Shown piece after piece: positions 48,501-60,802 of a stretch of DNA of 64,000 bases (positions are counted from its first letter, which is position 1; each line of letters opens with the position of its first letter). The DNA lies in NCBI GenBank assembly GCA_037952775.1, contig JBANAY010000001.1:2356001-2420000 (forward strand), given 5' to 3'. The notes beneath the pieces are model-generated. The model was not told the origin of the DNA. It did no database searches and saw nothing but the letters and a program-made list of their open reading frames with translations. The DNA is from Clonostachys chloroleuca (lineage: Eukaryota > Ascomycota > Sordariomycetes > Hypocreales > Bionectriaceae). The position numbers were made by a program, and so were the translations under genes.

Positions 48501-51500
48501 ACCATTTCCACGCTGACTGGCGCGACAGGCATGGGCAGGGATGGAGGGACCCCACAGGGAACCACCGGACATTTTTTATATACGGGCAGGGAAATGCACT
48601 TTCACGCCGTTGATGCGACGTCGAAAGTGAGCAGCGCAGGTCAATGTGACAAAAAGTCTCCGTCCCTGCCGGTCCCCCAGTTGGACATATGTGTCCTTGC
48701 TTTTTCCTGCTTATGAGACATGCCTCTGCTCACGTCCCAACAACCCGGGCACGGAGCCTGCAGGCCGTTGAGTTTTGGTAGCTTTGGTGGCTGACGGCGA
48801 ACTGGGGATAATCATCACTAGCGATGTGGGTTAAAGTGGTCTCCCGCACCTCACACACGCATCACTCTGTCAGTGTGGCCTGCTTGAGAGTGGATTCCCT
48901 GCGCCGGCGCCATTCACTAGCTCCTGGAGATGGGAAATGCCTTTTGATCCTGGCCACACATGGCCGACATGGGACTGTCGAGTTTCGCATTTGCCCAAGC
49001 GACTCCTAGTTCTTGGTGCTAGAATGCGGCTGATGGCCAATGATCAGGCACAGCAGGTCCGAGGGCCTTGGCGCATCCCCTGTATTCATCGTGTACGATA
49101 CACGTATTCAAGGCTGGCAAACCGAGCAAGGCATCCAATAAAACTACCTTGCCTGGCACTTACACCGACTTGCTTCCTGCGAGGTCCGTTGGTATGGTTC
49201 TGATCGAGTAAGCGACGCCGCATTATCGAACTGGTGGGGGGCAATTCTTGATCTCGTGCTTCAATACGGTTATAGCGCCTAACTTGGTTCAGATAAGCTT
49301 GCTTGGCGCATAATAAGTATTAGTGGGAGTCAGAGGAAGGCTTGGGCGAGGGAAAGGGAAAGGGTGTGCGCAGTCCATGTGTGTGCCTTGTATTTCGATA
49401 TGGCCTTGCAATATGTGCCTCTCGCATTCGTGCGTATATTTAGGTCCTCTCGTGAAGACCCCGGCCCGGAACAGGATGCGATTGAGAAACAGCATCGAAG
49501 TTTAGTAGAAGCTGCCGCTATACTCAGCCTTAGCGCGGTGAAACATGATGTGAGGGCGGCACGGCGACAGGATGATGGAGACACAAGCAAGCCGGGCGAC
49601 CGAAGGCATTCGTACCTCCCTTATTCAGACAGCCACTCTAATCAGAGCGCTCCCCGGCTTCTCCCAACGGGCTTCCTGATGCAGTAGACAGGTGGAAACC
49701 GATGATTGCTTGGTGCTGCAACTACCCGTAGGTCGGCATACGGGACAACCTCAAATGGCGTTGACACTGGATGATTTACCAGTGCCTTTCTAGGATAGGG
49801 TGCCATGGGCTGAACCTGAATGCCTGCAAACCTGCAGACTGCATGCCTCTGCTCAGAGGGTACATGCAGCTACATCCGCCATCATGTGCGATGATGTAAG
49901 TCACAGTCATCCCAAAGTCGCCTGTGGCCCTTGAGTAGGGCGCAAGTGTCCAATCAGCACGGCTGCGCCAGATGCCTCCCGTCATCGACACCTCATAATT
50001 CGCCTGTGCGACTCGAGGGGGCAAGCAAAGAACTCTGTTCTTGCTCGAGTCACTGTGCGAGCATTCACGTCGCACTTGCAAGGGGGTTTAGCTTTTTATT
50101 TCTCCGCTGTCCTACCTCGCGGCTTACTGTGTACGAAGCGAACGGTGAACGGCCGGCCGGGTGCCAAAGGTAAAGTTCAGGTCTCATCGGTCGTGGACGA
50201 CACCCCATCAGCGGAGTCTCCCCTCCTGCCGCTGGATGGCGAACATGGCAAAAAGCAAGCCGTCGGTCGAGCTGATGAGGGACCGAGGCTTGGGAGTTAG
50301 ACGCCTCACCTGCTCGAAGCAGTATAATACATATCTGATCAAGGACAGTAGCACTCACTAGCATGTGGATAGCGGCTTTCGCACGTCGTGTCCTTGGATA
50401 GGGTTTGTGGGCGGCAAGCGGCACTAGGAGACTAGCAGCCAGCATCACAGGTCGTAGAGCGGCCCCCGGCCAGTGCCAATCGAGTAAAGCAGACCAGCTT
50501 AGTCTTGGGCCTTGGGTGCCGGTTCACGATCTGCTCGATGGCCCTCTCTGGCCGGCGGCGCTGTGAGCAGCATCAGCAGGTGCCCACTCGCACTCTCGCA
50601 CGGACGTGTGTTAATTACGGGACCGACTTACTTGGGACTTGGGGCTGACTTGCATGTGCAGCAAGAATGCAGCCCGTTTGGAGGCAATGCATGCAGGCAC
50701 GCAGGCCAGGACACACACATGGATGTACTTGTTCCGCTGCTGCTGAGCACAGGGATGGGCACCTCCCCTGCGCCCTGACAGCACCGACTGATCTGGAGCG
50801 CTCAATCTCGAGAGGGGAGTTGAGAGCGACTCACAGGACCCTAGCGCGATATGCACCCCCAGCTGCAGGCTATTGCAGCATCGGCATGGATGGATGCCTT
50901 TCTCCGCTGGCATCTCCTCTCGCTTATCCGTATGCGTCTACGGGCCCCACAAAACCTCGGACAAGGACCCTCTTTCCTGTTTCTGGCGCCTTGTGCATGA
51001 CGCTAATCAAGCACGAGAGGGCAGTAGGCCGAACTTGGGGCAGCATCGTTCCTGCCTGTGCACCGGGTCTGCGTTCATGGATGGTTATCAAATCGTCCAC
51101 ACCCCCTCCGAGCCTTCCCCTCCCCCAAGCTCGCCGACCATCCATCCACCCATCGATGCCGCCAAAGACCCAGGCCTGCGCTACGGGATTCAAAATAGCA
51201 ATCAGGAGCCAAACAAACTGCAGAGTCCAGCATTTTGGCTTTCCACCTTGTTTATCTTGCCTGCCCGGCGCATCTACTCTGCGAACGGCCTTGTCGCCCG
51301 CCTCCATCGTCATCCAGCCTCCATCTTGTAAGTCAGCCGGCGTCAAGTCCTCTCACCCAGCCCAACCAGACCACCGCAAGCGACACAGAAAACCCAATGC
51401 CCATCCCGTCTAGGTATACCTTTCGATACCTACCTCCCTAAGCAAGCAAGCGCATGTTTTGTTCAGCTTTGTCTAACCTCACTGGGCACCTACTAATAGT

Positions 51501-51720
51501 GGGATTCCCGTCCCTCTCAACCTCTCTGCACCCTGACGGGGCCTTGGCTACAGGCGTCCCAGCTCCCAGGCCCGTCCCACCCTAAATCTACCTCGCAGGT
51601 ACAATCGCCTCCAACACCACCATTCCACTCCTTCCGTGGCCCTGCCTGCCCATCACCTACACCTAGCCCAACCTTACCTTGCCTTTCCATTTACCGTTCA
51701 ACCCACCACCCGCAACGCCT

Positions 51721-51760
51721 TCCTCCTCCTCCACCAACACCACCACCACCACCACCACCC
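51721..51760 (+). repeat. CTC/CAC trinucleotide microsatellite
   Basis: Runs of CTC then CAC units in the leader region upstream of the RSC7/Swp82 paralogue; not in a supported coding frame. Confidence 0.85.
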
Positions 51761-51916
51761 TTACCATCGCTGCCACCCATTAACTCGTGGCTCCATCCAT
51801 ACTTAGGCAAGGCTCAAAAGAGCTTCTGTTGTCGCACATCACACAATCTGAGCCTCGCGCGAACGTTGCGCGACTGCTCGACCCAGAAAGACCTTTATTC
51901 CCCACACGTCGCCTGG

Positions 51917-51947
51917 ATCGCATCGCATCGCATCGCATCGCATCGCA
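51917..51947 (+). repeat. GCATC pentanucleotide microsatellite
   Basis: About six tandem ATCGC units without interruption, in non-coding leader sequence. Confidence 0.9.
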
Positions 51948-52874
51948 ATCACATTTTCATCTGGTTGCGCTACCTACCAGGCCGTTGCCGCACGCGCGCC
52001 TCCACCACAAACCGCCTACCACCAGTTCGGCACGCCCAGCACCATCATACACATTTCTGACTGGGTTCCCAAACCTCCCGTGGCCTTCATCCGCACCTCC
52101 TCTTCACGCGACGGCCAACTCTGCATCTGACCGTGTCGCATCGCATTCGTTGCGGTCCTGAGTGCTGCCACCACCATCCTGTGCCTGTCCTCGCCGCCGT
52201 TGCACACGCCCACGGCCTACCGCCGGCCGATCAAAGACGGCGCAAAACTCATCCAAAAGGTAAAACCTCACCTCTTCAGCCATCATCTTTTGTCGCCCGC
52301 CCTATCCCTCTCTCTTGTCTTGCCTTTTCCTTGCCTTTTCCTTGCCTGGCTGCGCTACGCCTATGACATCCGCCAGTTCCGCCTCTCTCAATTGCCCCAC
52401 GCTACCGGTACTGGTGGTGGACCAGACTCTTCGCTGCTCAGCCATGGCTGCTGGCGTGCTAAGCGTCCTGGATTACACCGTCCGCCTTTGCTTGGTATAA
52501 TCTTGCCATCATTACTCTTTCGGCCACTCATCAAGAACACGGACCTCTCTCTAACTGATGATTAATTTGACCGCCCGCCCCTCCCCCCTTCCACCCCTCA
52601 CATCGCTGCCTCACTCGAGCGGCCATCTGCTCGTTCCTTTTGGCTGGTTCGTTTCCAATAACCTTGTCCTGTCTCCCCCCTACATTCCATCCAGTCTTCC
52701 TTCAGGGCTCCGACACACCCTCCCCCTCCCCGTAAACCGCCCGTCCACATACATGCACGCTTAATCCTACCTATCTGCACATCCTCTTTCCCCAGATCTC
52801 CACAGTCCAACTACCTCACGACACGTCGCTTGCCCCAACATCGTTGCCGCTGGCTCGGGTCGTTCCTGTCTGTC

Positions 52875-55370
52875 ATGTACAACGCGCGCCCACCTGGCGC
52901 CGATAGTGCGACAATCAACCCCGCGGCCCTCAGTTCCCCTGGTGAGTTCTTCTTTTCTTTTTCCCCGTTTTGTTTGATGAACCGTTGGTTGGAATGAACC
53001 CCATTGCCGGGCCACCACCCACCACACCCATCGCTCCCACACACACCCACATTCATCTTTAGCACGAACGTTCAAATTCACGGACTTTGTGGGACCAGAA
53101 TATTGCGACTCTCAAAAGAAGAGGAATATAATAAAGGCTGCTTGTTTGTTTGTCCTGTGTTCTTTGGTGCTTTCTGAGTCGAGCCTGGCGCATTCATTGA
53201 CACATTCACCCCACGCGGCGCGCGCCAGGGCGCCGCGTGCTGCCGTTGCGATCCACCTATTTATTCCCTGCTCTTTTCCAAACCCGCTATCAGACCTCAA
53301 CTTTGACTCAGCTAATCTAATACGCCTTTGAAGGTTTAGCAAACTCGTCGCTTCGCGGCTACAAGCGCGGTCGCTCACCAGCCTCTTACGCCTCGCCGCA
53401 TCCCGGCGATGATGGTATGTCGTGGGCTGCTGCTTTCAGTGATGCCGAGCAAGTTGCTTGGCCACATGAACACTCCCGTGAACGACCGATCCCCTCACCC
53501 GGCCTCCATGACCTCACCTCCCTCGTGAAACCTTGCGCAAACCAGATTAGATTCACAAATTGCTCAATCCACTTAGAACTACAAACTGACCACTCACGCT
53601 GAATCTAGGTGAAGTTGAACGCTCCTCGAAACGCGCGACCTCTACAAAATTGAAGCACACCGGAACTCTTCCTACGACGGTTCCTGGCCAGGCGCCCGTG
53701 TCCACAATGCCTCAAACAGTCCCCCCTCCTCACACGCCGCAAACTCAAGATGCGAGCTTGCCATCGCAAACCACTCCGGCTTACCAAGCTTCCCCTGCAC
53801 CCGCTGCAGCTCCGCCAAAGACCACCCCAACCAAGTCGACACTAAAGGCTCTACCTACCGTAAGAGACCATACGACTGACCAATTGAATGAGACTGGCGA
53901 TGAATATATCCCTCGTGAAATCGATGAATTTGGAGAGAAGAAGGTGATGCCAAACGGTCAACTCCTCGGAAATCGAGTATACCGATGCAGGACGTTCTTG
54001 GTTCCCAACCGCGGCGACAAACTTTTCATGCTTGCTACAGAGTGCGCTCGGGTTCTAGGCTATCGCGACTCATACCTCTTGTTCAACAAAAACAGGTCTC
54101 TCTACAAGATTATTGCGAGCCAGGCTGAAAAGGACGACCTTGTCCAGCAAGAAATCCTCCCGTTCTCGTATCGATCGAGGCAAATAGCGATTGTGACCGC
54201 GAGGTCCATGTTCCGTCAGTTCGGTAGTAGGGTAATCGAGAATGGACGACGTGTCCGCGACGACTACTGGGAACAGAAGGCCCGCAAACAAGGCTTCACA
54301 GAGGCTGATCTCGCTGGGGAGAAGCGACCTGGTGCTGCCAAAGCAAGAGAAGCCGCCGAAGCGCAGAACAACGTTCTCATGCCGAGCTCGCATACAGAGA
54401 TTGTCTACAATCACAGCCCTGGCGCCTACCCCGGTCCACCTCAACCACCACTCCTTCAAGCAGGTATGATCGGAGCGCCACCTGGAAATTCCACAAGGAT
54501 GCCTGGATTAACAATAGGATCAGATTTGAACGACAATAGGCCGCGTGATTACAGTGGAATTATTAAAGGTGGTCCACGACAGGAAATTACCGGCCCTCCG
54601 TACCAAGACCAGACCCGGCCCTCGCCCCTCGGTGAGATTCACTCACAAGCTTCACATGCAGCCGAGTTCAACAGGAACGTCAATCAGCAACGGGAAATGC
54701 GAGGTGACTATCTTCAGAACATTTGGCGCCGTCCTCATGAACAGCCGTCGTCCAACTTGAACCAACCCAACGATCCAGCCATTCCGACAACTAGATCCAC
54801 TAACTCACCTCATACAACTACCTCGGGAATCTCTCAGCCACCTGTTGTATCGTCCCAGAGCCCACAGATGATGATGACGGCGGCGCCTTCTTACCCACAG
54901 ACAATCCATGCCCAGGCAGGCCAGGCGCCAATCCGAGGTAAGTCCTCTTGAGTGCCGTTTAAGGGCAGCGTATCTCATTCTGAATTTCTTTTATAGCAGG
55001 GTCCTCGAGCAGCATCAGCCAAGCACCAAACTATAACTATCAGTCCGGCCAAAACATGTGGTCGCAAAACCCACAGACTCCCCAACATAGTTATGGTAGC
55101 TACACAACACAAGCCCAGCCTCCCGCGCAGTCTCAGTCGCCAGCTTCTCACTTGCGACAGTCTGGCACCAGTCAGATGCAACCAGGGATGCAGTTTCCCG
55201 CAATGGGTGGCATGCAATATCCGGCCTCAGGGGGGATGTACTCAGCAGAGCAGACACCCAGGCAGTACTTACCACAGAGCACGCCTGCAAACCCTCAAGT
55301 CTCACAATCATGGTCCGGGCAGCATTCGTCACCTCAGCAATGGTGGGGGGCACCGCAACAACAACAGTGA
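52875..55370 (+). CDS. SWI/SNF-RSC complex subunit, RSC7/Swp82 paralogue, four exons
   Basis: Exons are 52875-52941, 53334-53414, 53609-54937 and 54997-55370, giving 616 residues. All junctions are GT-AG and in frame; intron 1 is 392 bases, intron 2 is 194. The first exon encodes MYNARPPGADSATINPAA. The CRC-subunit core (about residues 166-265) runs from NGQLLGNRVYRCRTF through GYRDSYLLFNK to IVTARSMFRQFGSRVI and aligns along its length with the RSC7 core at 12.5 kb. The rest is Pro/Gln/Ser-rich, ending in GAPQQQQ, and lacks the AT-hook-like patch of RSC7. In yeasts this family has two members, one in RSC (Npl6/Rsc7) and one in SWI/SNF (Swp82), so this is probably the SWI/SNF member. The last acceptor is a tandem TAGCAG, allowing two products differing by one residue. 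Confidence 0.88.
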
Positions 55371-56695
55371 GGCGCTGTCTCGTGAATTATTTGCCTAGTT
55401 TTTGTTTTCAGTTGAATTTTGCTTCTGCGTTGGCTCTAATATCTTTACCCTTCCGTTGGCTCAGTAGCCTGCATTATTCCTGGATACCCAAGCATGCTAG
55501 TTGGTGGTGAGGCTTATTTGCTTTCGGACCTGGGGTCCAATCTAGTAGCATTGGCAGGGGTTGGATAGAGGAGTCGGGTTTGGGGAGCTCACTAGCCGCC
55601 TTGTTTGATTTGACGGTGGTTTGGCATTTGCTGCTCACTTATCTGATGATATGGAGTTCTACACATGCGTACCACGTTCTCACGCACATGCACGTACATG
55701 GACTACTACCCTTTTTCACAATGGGCTTGACTCTGGGAGGAGGGTTTCGTTCTCATTGCCGTTCAGGAAGGATTCACATATGGTTTCCTCTTTCGGGTTT
55801 TGTTCTTCTCGGGTTCTCTCACACTCGGGGTTTCTCGCCGGTTATATACACGGGGGTTATGCACACTGCTTGGTCTCTCTTGTTTCTTCTTTTTATTTCT
55901 TTTTTTTTGATACCACTCGGTTTCTTGTCGATTTTTCAGCTTCAATTCGTTGGCTTCCACGGTGTGTTTGATCCCGATGACTAAATGGTCTTGGTTGGCG
56001 AGGCAAGTCAATGTCATCAATTTTGGTGACATGACCTCGCTCCTTGCAGTCAAGGAATGGATGGCCACATCGTGGTTTATTGAGACTTGTTAATAGTTTT
56101 CACTCTTAAGCGCCACGGGTTTTTTTTTTCACGCTTGCTACTTTGTTCTCTTCTCAGACAGGGTAGGGATAGGGGATATGAGAGGTCTCGTGCAGACTGA
56201 TATGAACCATTCGGCGTCTATTGCAGCCGTCTGGATGTTTATTACTTGGGCTCTCACTGGGTGATGAGTTGAGGCAAGATGATACTTGAACGTTACATAT
56301 GATTGGTGCTGGGTGGGATCTTATCTTGGGCTTTTGGGGTGGCTTTGGAGGTCTTTACGAATATTTTTTAGTTAATAGTGGATTTTCTCATTTCTATCGA
56401 GTATCTATTTCTATCCATCATTATCACTGCGAACTATTTGGGGTTAAGACATATTGATAAAAGTGACACTGAGCGTTGGCTTTCCATGATGTTACGAGGA
56501 TTGGCAACCAGAGAACGATGGGGTAAGTTCATTAGATCAGGACTATGTTGCCATGTGTACTAGCCAAGAGAGGTCATGCAGTTTCTTTTTGTGTCTTAAC
56601 GCACTGCTTTCATAGACTGGGGGGCGTATTCCTAGGTAGCTCGAGCCGGGCATTCGAGTTGTCACTGCTTCGTTGGAGAGCATCGACGTTGTGTC
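55371..56695. other. Intergenic region between convergent genes
   Basis: 1.3 kb carrying the 3' ends of the RSC7/Swp82 paralogue and DPB4. Long T-rich stretches; no gene recognised. Confidence 0.5.
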
Positions 56696-57912
56696 CTAAT
56701 CGCTCTCGTCGCCGTCCAATGCCTCGTCGTGCTCATCAACTCCGTTTCTTTCCTCAATCGCATCCTGCGTCTCATCTCCGCTCTCCTCGGCGCTGGCCCC
56801 GTCGTCTTCGTCCTCGTCCTCTTCCTGCTCCTCCTCGTCCTCATCCCGCAATTGCTCCTCGTCATCCTCAGTCTCGGCGTCATCGTGCTCGTCCCCGGCG
56901 GCAGCCGCAGCGGGATCAATCCGAGCCTTCTTGGCGCGGGGCCCGGACGCGTCCGATGCGGCACCGAGGGTGGTGTCGGCCATCTCAATGTCGTCTCCTC
57001 CCGCCTTGGAGTCGGTGGCGGTGGAGAGCGTGGAGGTGTCTCCCGCGTTTGAGGGCGCGCCGTCCTGCTTGGCGGCCTTGACTTTGTTACGGTAGGATGT
57101 GCGCTTCTCCGTTTGGATAGCGCTGAATTCTATAAGAAAGAAACGAAGAGTTTTTAGCGATCAAGATTTTGTAAGAACCAAAGGTTCCATGTGGTAGCAT
57201 GGGAACGTACTGGCAAACTCGGCCTCTAGCCGCTCCTTGAGGAAACCGAACTCGGTATCCTCGAGGGCCTTGAAGACGTCATTTGGTAATATAGTCTTCT
57301 TTCCGGCATTGACCGTGTGTTCATTGGCACTGTGGTTGCAATGTTAGAAGGGCTCAATTCTTTTTCGGTTGTCCCTCCTGTTGGGATGAAACTTACTACG
57401 TGGCGAGGTAGTTGATGAAGACAGTAGTGCTTTTGCTCAAGGCGAGAATGGCATTGCCCTGGATCTGTGTGTTTGGGGGCAACACACCCTTGGCCAGCCT
57501 TGTGATGATGGATTTGGGGAGAGTAAGTTCCTAGAATCGGGATGTCAGTTGATGTGAATATAGGCGCCTGCAACGGCCGCAGAGATATCAAATGGAAGGA
57601 GACCAAGCATACCTCGATTGTAGTGGCATCCTTATGCTCTCCTTTTGGGTCCTTGTCCTTGTCCTTGTCCTTTTCTTTTTCTTTTTCCTTTTCCTTTGCT
57701 TCCTTATCCTTCTCTTGGTCTTTATCCCCCTTCTTTTCTGTTACATCCGGGGCGTCCTGGGTCTGATTGGCCGTGGGTAATGACACCGCCGGGAGCGAGG
57801 AGGAGCTGGGGGGAGCCGGGGCGATGTGCTGTGGGATGGCACCCTCCTTGAGGGCAAAGCGAGCGGTTGAGACATCGCTCTTACGACTTTCAGTGGACTT
57901 CCGTGGGGGCAT
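56696..57912 (-). CDS. DPB4: DNA polymerase epsilon subunit D (DPB4), histone-fold protein
   Basis: A histone-fold subunit that pairs with Dpb3/Dls1-type partners in DNA polymerase epsilon and in ISW2/CHRAC-type remodellers. Minus-strand exons are 57912-57613, 57530-57397, 57329-57211 and 57129-56696, giving 328 residues. The N-terminus is a charged linker with alternating KE/KD repeats. The histone fold starts at residue 101: ELTLPKSIITRLAKGVLPP, then AILALSKSTTVFINYLATYA, KKTILPNDVFKALEDTEF and GFLKERLEAEFAKF. The C-terminus is a long Asp/Glu tail with a KKARID patch, typical of fungal Dpb4. The start ATG encodes MPPRKSTESR; the upstream in-frame codons begin with TTG and are not used. All three introns have good donors (GTATGC, GTAAGT, GTACGT). 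Confidence 0.92.
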
Positions 57913-60802
57913 GGTGAGAAAGAGGGGAGGAAGCGGCAAGGGTGGATTACAGGAGAGGGTGAAGGTTGGTTTTCACTCTAGGCTTATTGATGGACCTGGT
58001 GATGGGCGGGACGAGAGAGATGGAATTGGAGGGGAGGGGGTCACGCCAATGCATGCATGTGTATATGCATGCGACTGGCTGCGGGTGAGTGAGAGGGAGT
58101 GAAATTCTTGCAGGGAGGAGGCTGAGCGGTATGAGTGAGAATCCAACTCAACTCATAGGAGATGGGAGCCACGGAGGAATGAATATGTTGTCGAGGAGGT
58201 CACTGTGGCTGGTGAGGACGCTGTGGCTCAATGGCAGCAGGAAGGAGAAGATGAGGTTGAGGTCGGTCCTGCCCGAGACGAATGGATGGTATACCTGAAA
58301 TGGCAGGAACGCGTGTGGGTGCAATGGTTGAGGTGCGGGAAGTAGCCTTGCCCAGCCCAGACGCGTGCGCTGGCTGCACTGACCGCGTTAAGTGCCAGCC
58401 GCTAATCGGGCACCACCTCAGCCCAGCCAACGGTCCAACCTACTACCGGCTTGTCCATATATTACATTTCCTGCTGTTGTTTATTTCAACTCCAGCTGCC
58501 TCCTACTTTTCAGTCACTTCAAGTTTGGACACACATACCATGGACTCTTCTGACTAACCTTTGATTGCAGGGTTGGGTGTTCAATAGCGCCTCCATACAT
58601 ATTGTCACAATCAACCAGACCTCTTAGCCCCAGGTCCTTGCAACTAACCAGCCAGAACATGCGTGAATTGGAACTAATAGAATATATCCATGAGATTATA
58701 CTCTGGTTTGAACAGGAATGATATCAAATACCGGCGGCCAGTCACACCTGGAAAAATCCGCAGCAAGGTTCCGAGCAGCCTCTTCCAGGAGTTTGATAAA
58801 TCTCAAGCCTTCAATCTGTCAATCCCCTGTTTTCATCTGAAACATTCGTCGTTCGCTCTTCGAGCTAGCCGTAGACCTATGGACGATTTAAATTGAACCC
58901 AGGGGGTCCCAGTAACACCTTCAACTGGTTTCCAAGTCCGATTGCTCATGTATATAGACTTGTCAGGCCGCCGTACATGACGATTATATAGGTGAAGTAC
59001 AGATCTCCGGTGAAACGTTTGAGAAAAAGCAGAGAGCCTTGGGCATGGAAAGAAGACGAGGTTCGCTTCGCCCCCCTTACATTTATCGTCATTATTGATG
59101 CTTCGTTTTCAGACACAAACGCACATACCACTAGTTGATTACTACATGTGCTTCTACATTTGATATAGAGCAGTTTCAGGCAGGCATCGCGCCGAATTTC
59201 TAACGGCAAACTACTGCTATACAGCGGCTGGCCCCGTTCCGGCTGTTGATGCCATCGACCTAATTCAAGGCCGTCCACGAAGACACCAGAGGCAACCAAC
59301 CGGAACTTGCTGATGATCGAATGTTTATTTACTCTGAAATACATAGAAGGCTCCGAGATCAAATAGTTCACTATAAGAAAGCTTCTCTTGCCCATAAATG
59401 GTACCAGGTAAGAACAACGCAGCACTTCGACACCTGTCCAGTATACTATTCTCGCCCGAGAGAACATTTCAAAGACCTTGAAACTCCGATTACGCGGGTA
59501 GCGACATCCACTAATAGCAGCGAAAAGGCTGGAAAAATTCTCTCAACATTATCCCGTTGTTTCTGTGATAGTGGTGAAGTATGGCAGAAGTATTACGATC
59601 GTCGCTCATGAAACTCGGACTCCTCCCCAGCACTGATCCGTCCACAGGTTAACAAAAGGCCCAATCCAGAAGACAACAGCTGGTAGTTCTATAAGCTAGC
59701 ATCAGTCAAGTAACAGACGTCCAGATAATGTGCGTAAAAGAATGTTTCCCTGGCTCCAGTTGCAGTCTCAGAACAGGTCTCACTTTAGGGTCCCTTACCA
59801 CATGGTGACGGGCAGACTCCCTCTCATCGAACCTGGCAGAACGAGATATTCACAAAGCATGAAAGGGAATGGAAGGTATATATAATATATTTTTGTAGTT
59901 AACTCATTTTCTTGTCTGTTCCTAACTAGCGTAAAACAATAAGTACATCGAACATCCGCAACCCAGGACACATGTACAGCTGGGCTGTGTGCTTTATCAT
60001 TCTTTAGTGCAAAAAACCAGAACAAGGAAAGAGTGTAAAGTCATGACATATACATCATGGCTTGTGTTATTCGTCTTCTCAGGGGCGACGGCACCACAGT
60101 ATCATTCCGCTCGCTCATCATCGCCATCGTTATCATCATGTATCAATCTCCTCCGAATCGAGGAATGTTGGGTATCTCCGTCAAAATGCATCAATCTAGG
60201 CTGCAAAAGAACCCAATAACTCAAACAAGGAAGAGTGAAAATAAAGAATAAGAAATGACAAAAAGAAGAGAAATTCTGGTGTTTGTGGAGAGGAGTGCTG
60301 CCACTGTTCGTTGCAAATATTTTTGCAACATTGAACATGGCATCAGAACGCCGGCATTGGCAGGAGCCACGTGTGTGGATGGTTGCCCATGGTCTTTGTC
60401 TTTGAATCTTGTTTATCTTCCGATCTCTACACTTTTCCCATGCCCCTTTCGTTGGTCTGTTTCAAAAAGCATTGACCAAGGCTTATTCAGCCCGGCGGCT
60501 ATGCCCAGACAACGGGTCATGGTGATGCCCTTTTTGAGCTCTGAAACGAGTAGAAATCACCCGTACCCACCGTCCCGTCTCTTGCCGAGACGCCAGACAT
60601 GGGTTTGAGGCACGCAGGAATAAGAAAAGAAACGCCGAGACGAGGAAACCCGCAATGTTTCCCATTCTGATGTGCAGATGCTACACTCTAACTTGGCTGT
60701 AACTCTTCTTTCTCTTTCAGGCCTCGTGAGACGGACAAGTGTGAAGCAACATGCCACTGTGTTTGATCGTCTTTTTTTCTAAAAATGAACAAAGCGACCT
60801 GC
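57913..60802. other. Intergenic region between DPB4 and the membrane protein gene
   Basis: 2.9 kb: the DPB4 promoter on the left, the 3' side of the next gene on the right. A 173-codon minus-strand frame (59467-58946) and a 96-codon plus-strand frame (59321-59611) overlap and neither shows a family feature. No gene is supported. Confidence 0.5.

Larger units (their letters stand above)
43528..52874. other. 9.3 kb gene desert upstream of the RSC7/Swp82 paralogue
   Basis: I find no supported gene on either strand. Open frames up to 248 codons (50667-51413) are compositionally odd and show no motif. The sequence is not AT-rich and does not show transposon proteins or inverted repeats that I can see. 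From about 51.4 kb it becomes C/T-rich with ACCTACC motifs, a CAC run and a GCATC run, consistent with a promoter and leader of the downstream gene. Confidence 0.5.

Noticed and set aside
50667..51413. 248-codon plus-strand open frame in the gene desert
   Set aside because: Composition is rich in Pro, Ser, Arg, Cys and His with no domain or homologous look; an overlapping frame on the same strand is equally open. Probably chance in GC-rich DNA.
56545..57081. 178-codon plus-strand Arg/Pro-rich frame opposite DPB4
   Set aside because: It is the antisense of the Asp/Glu-rich DPB4 tail and has no independent support.
58946..59467. 173-codon minus-strand open frame
   Set aside because: No motif or plausible codon bias, and it overlaps another open frame on the opposite strand.
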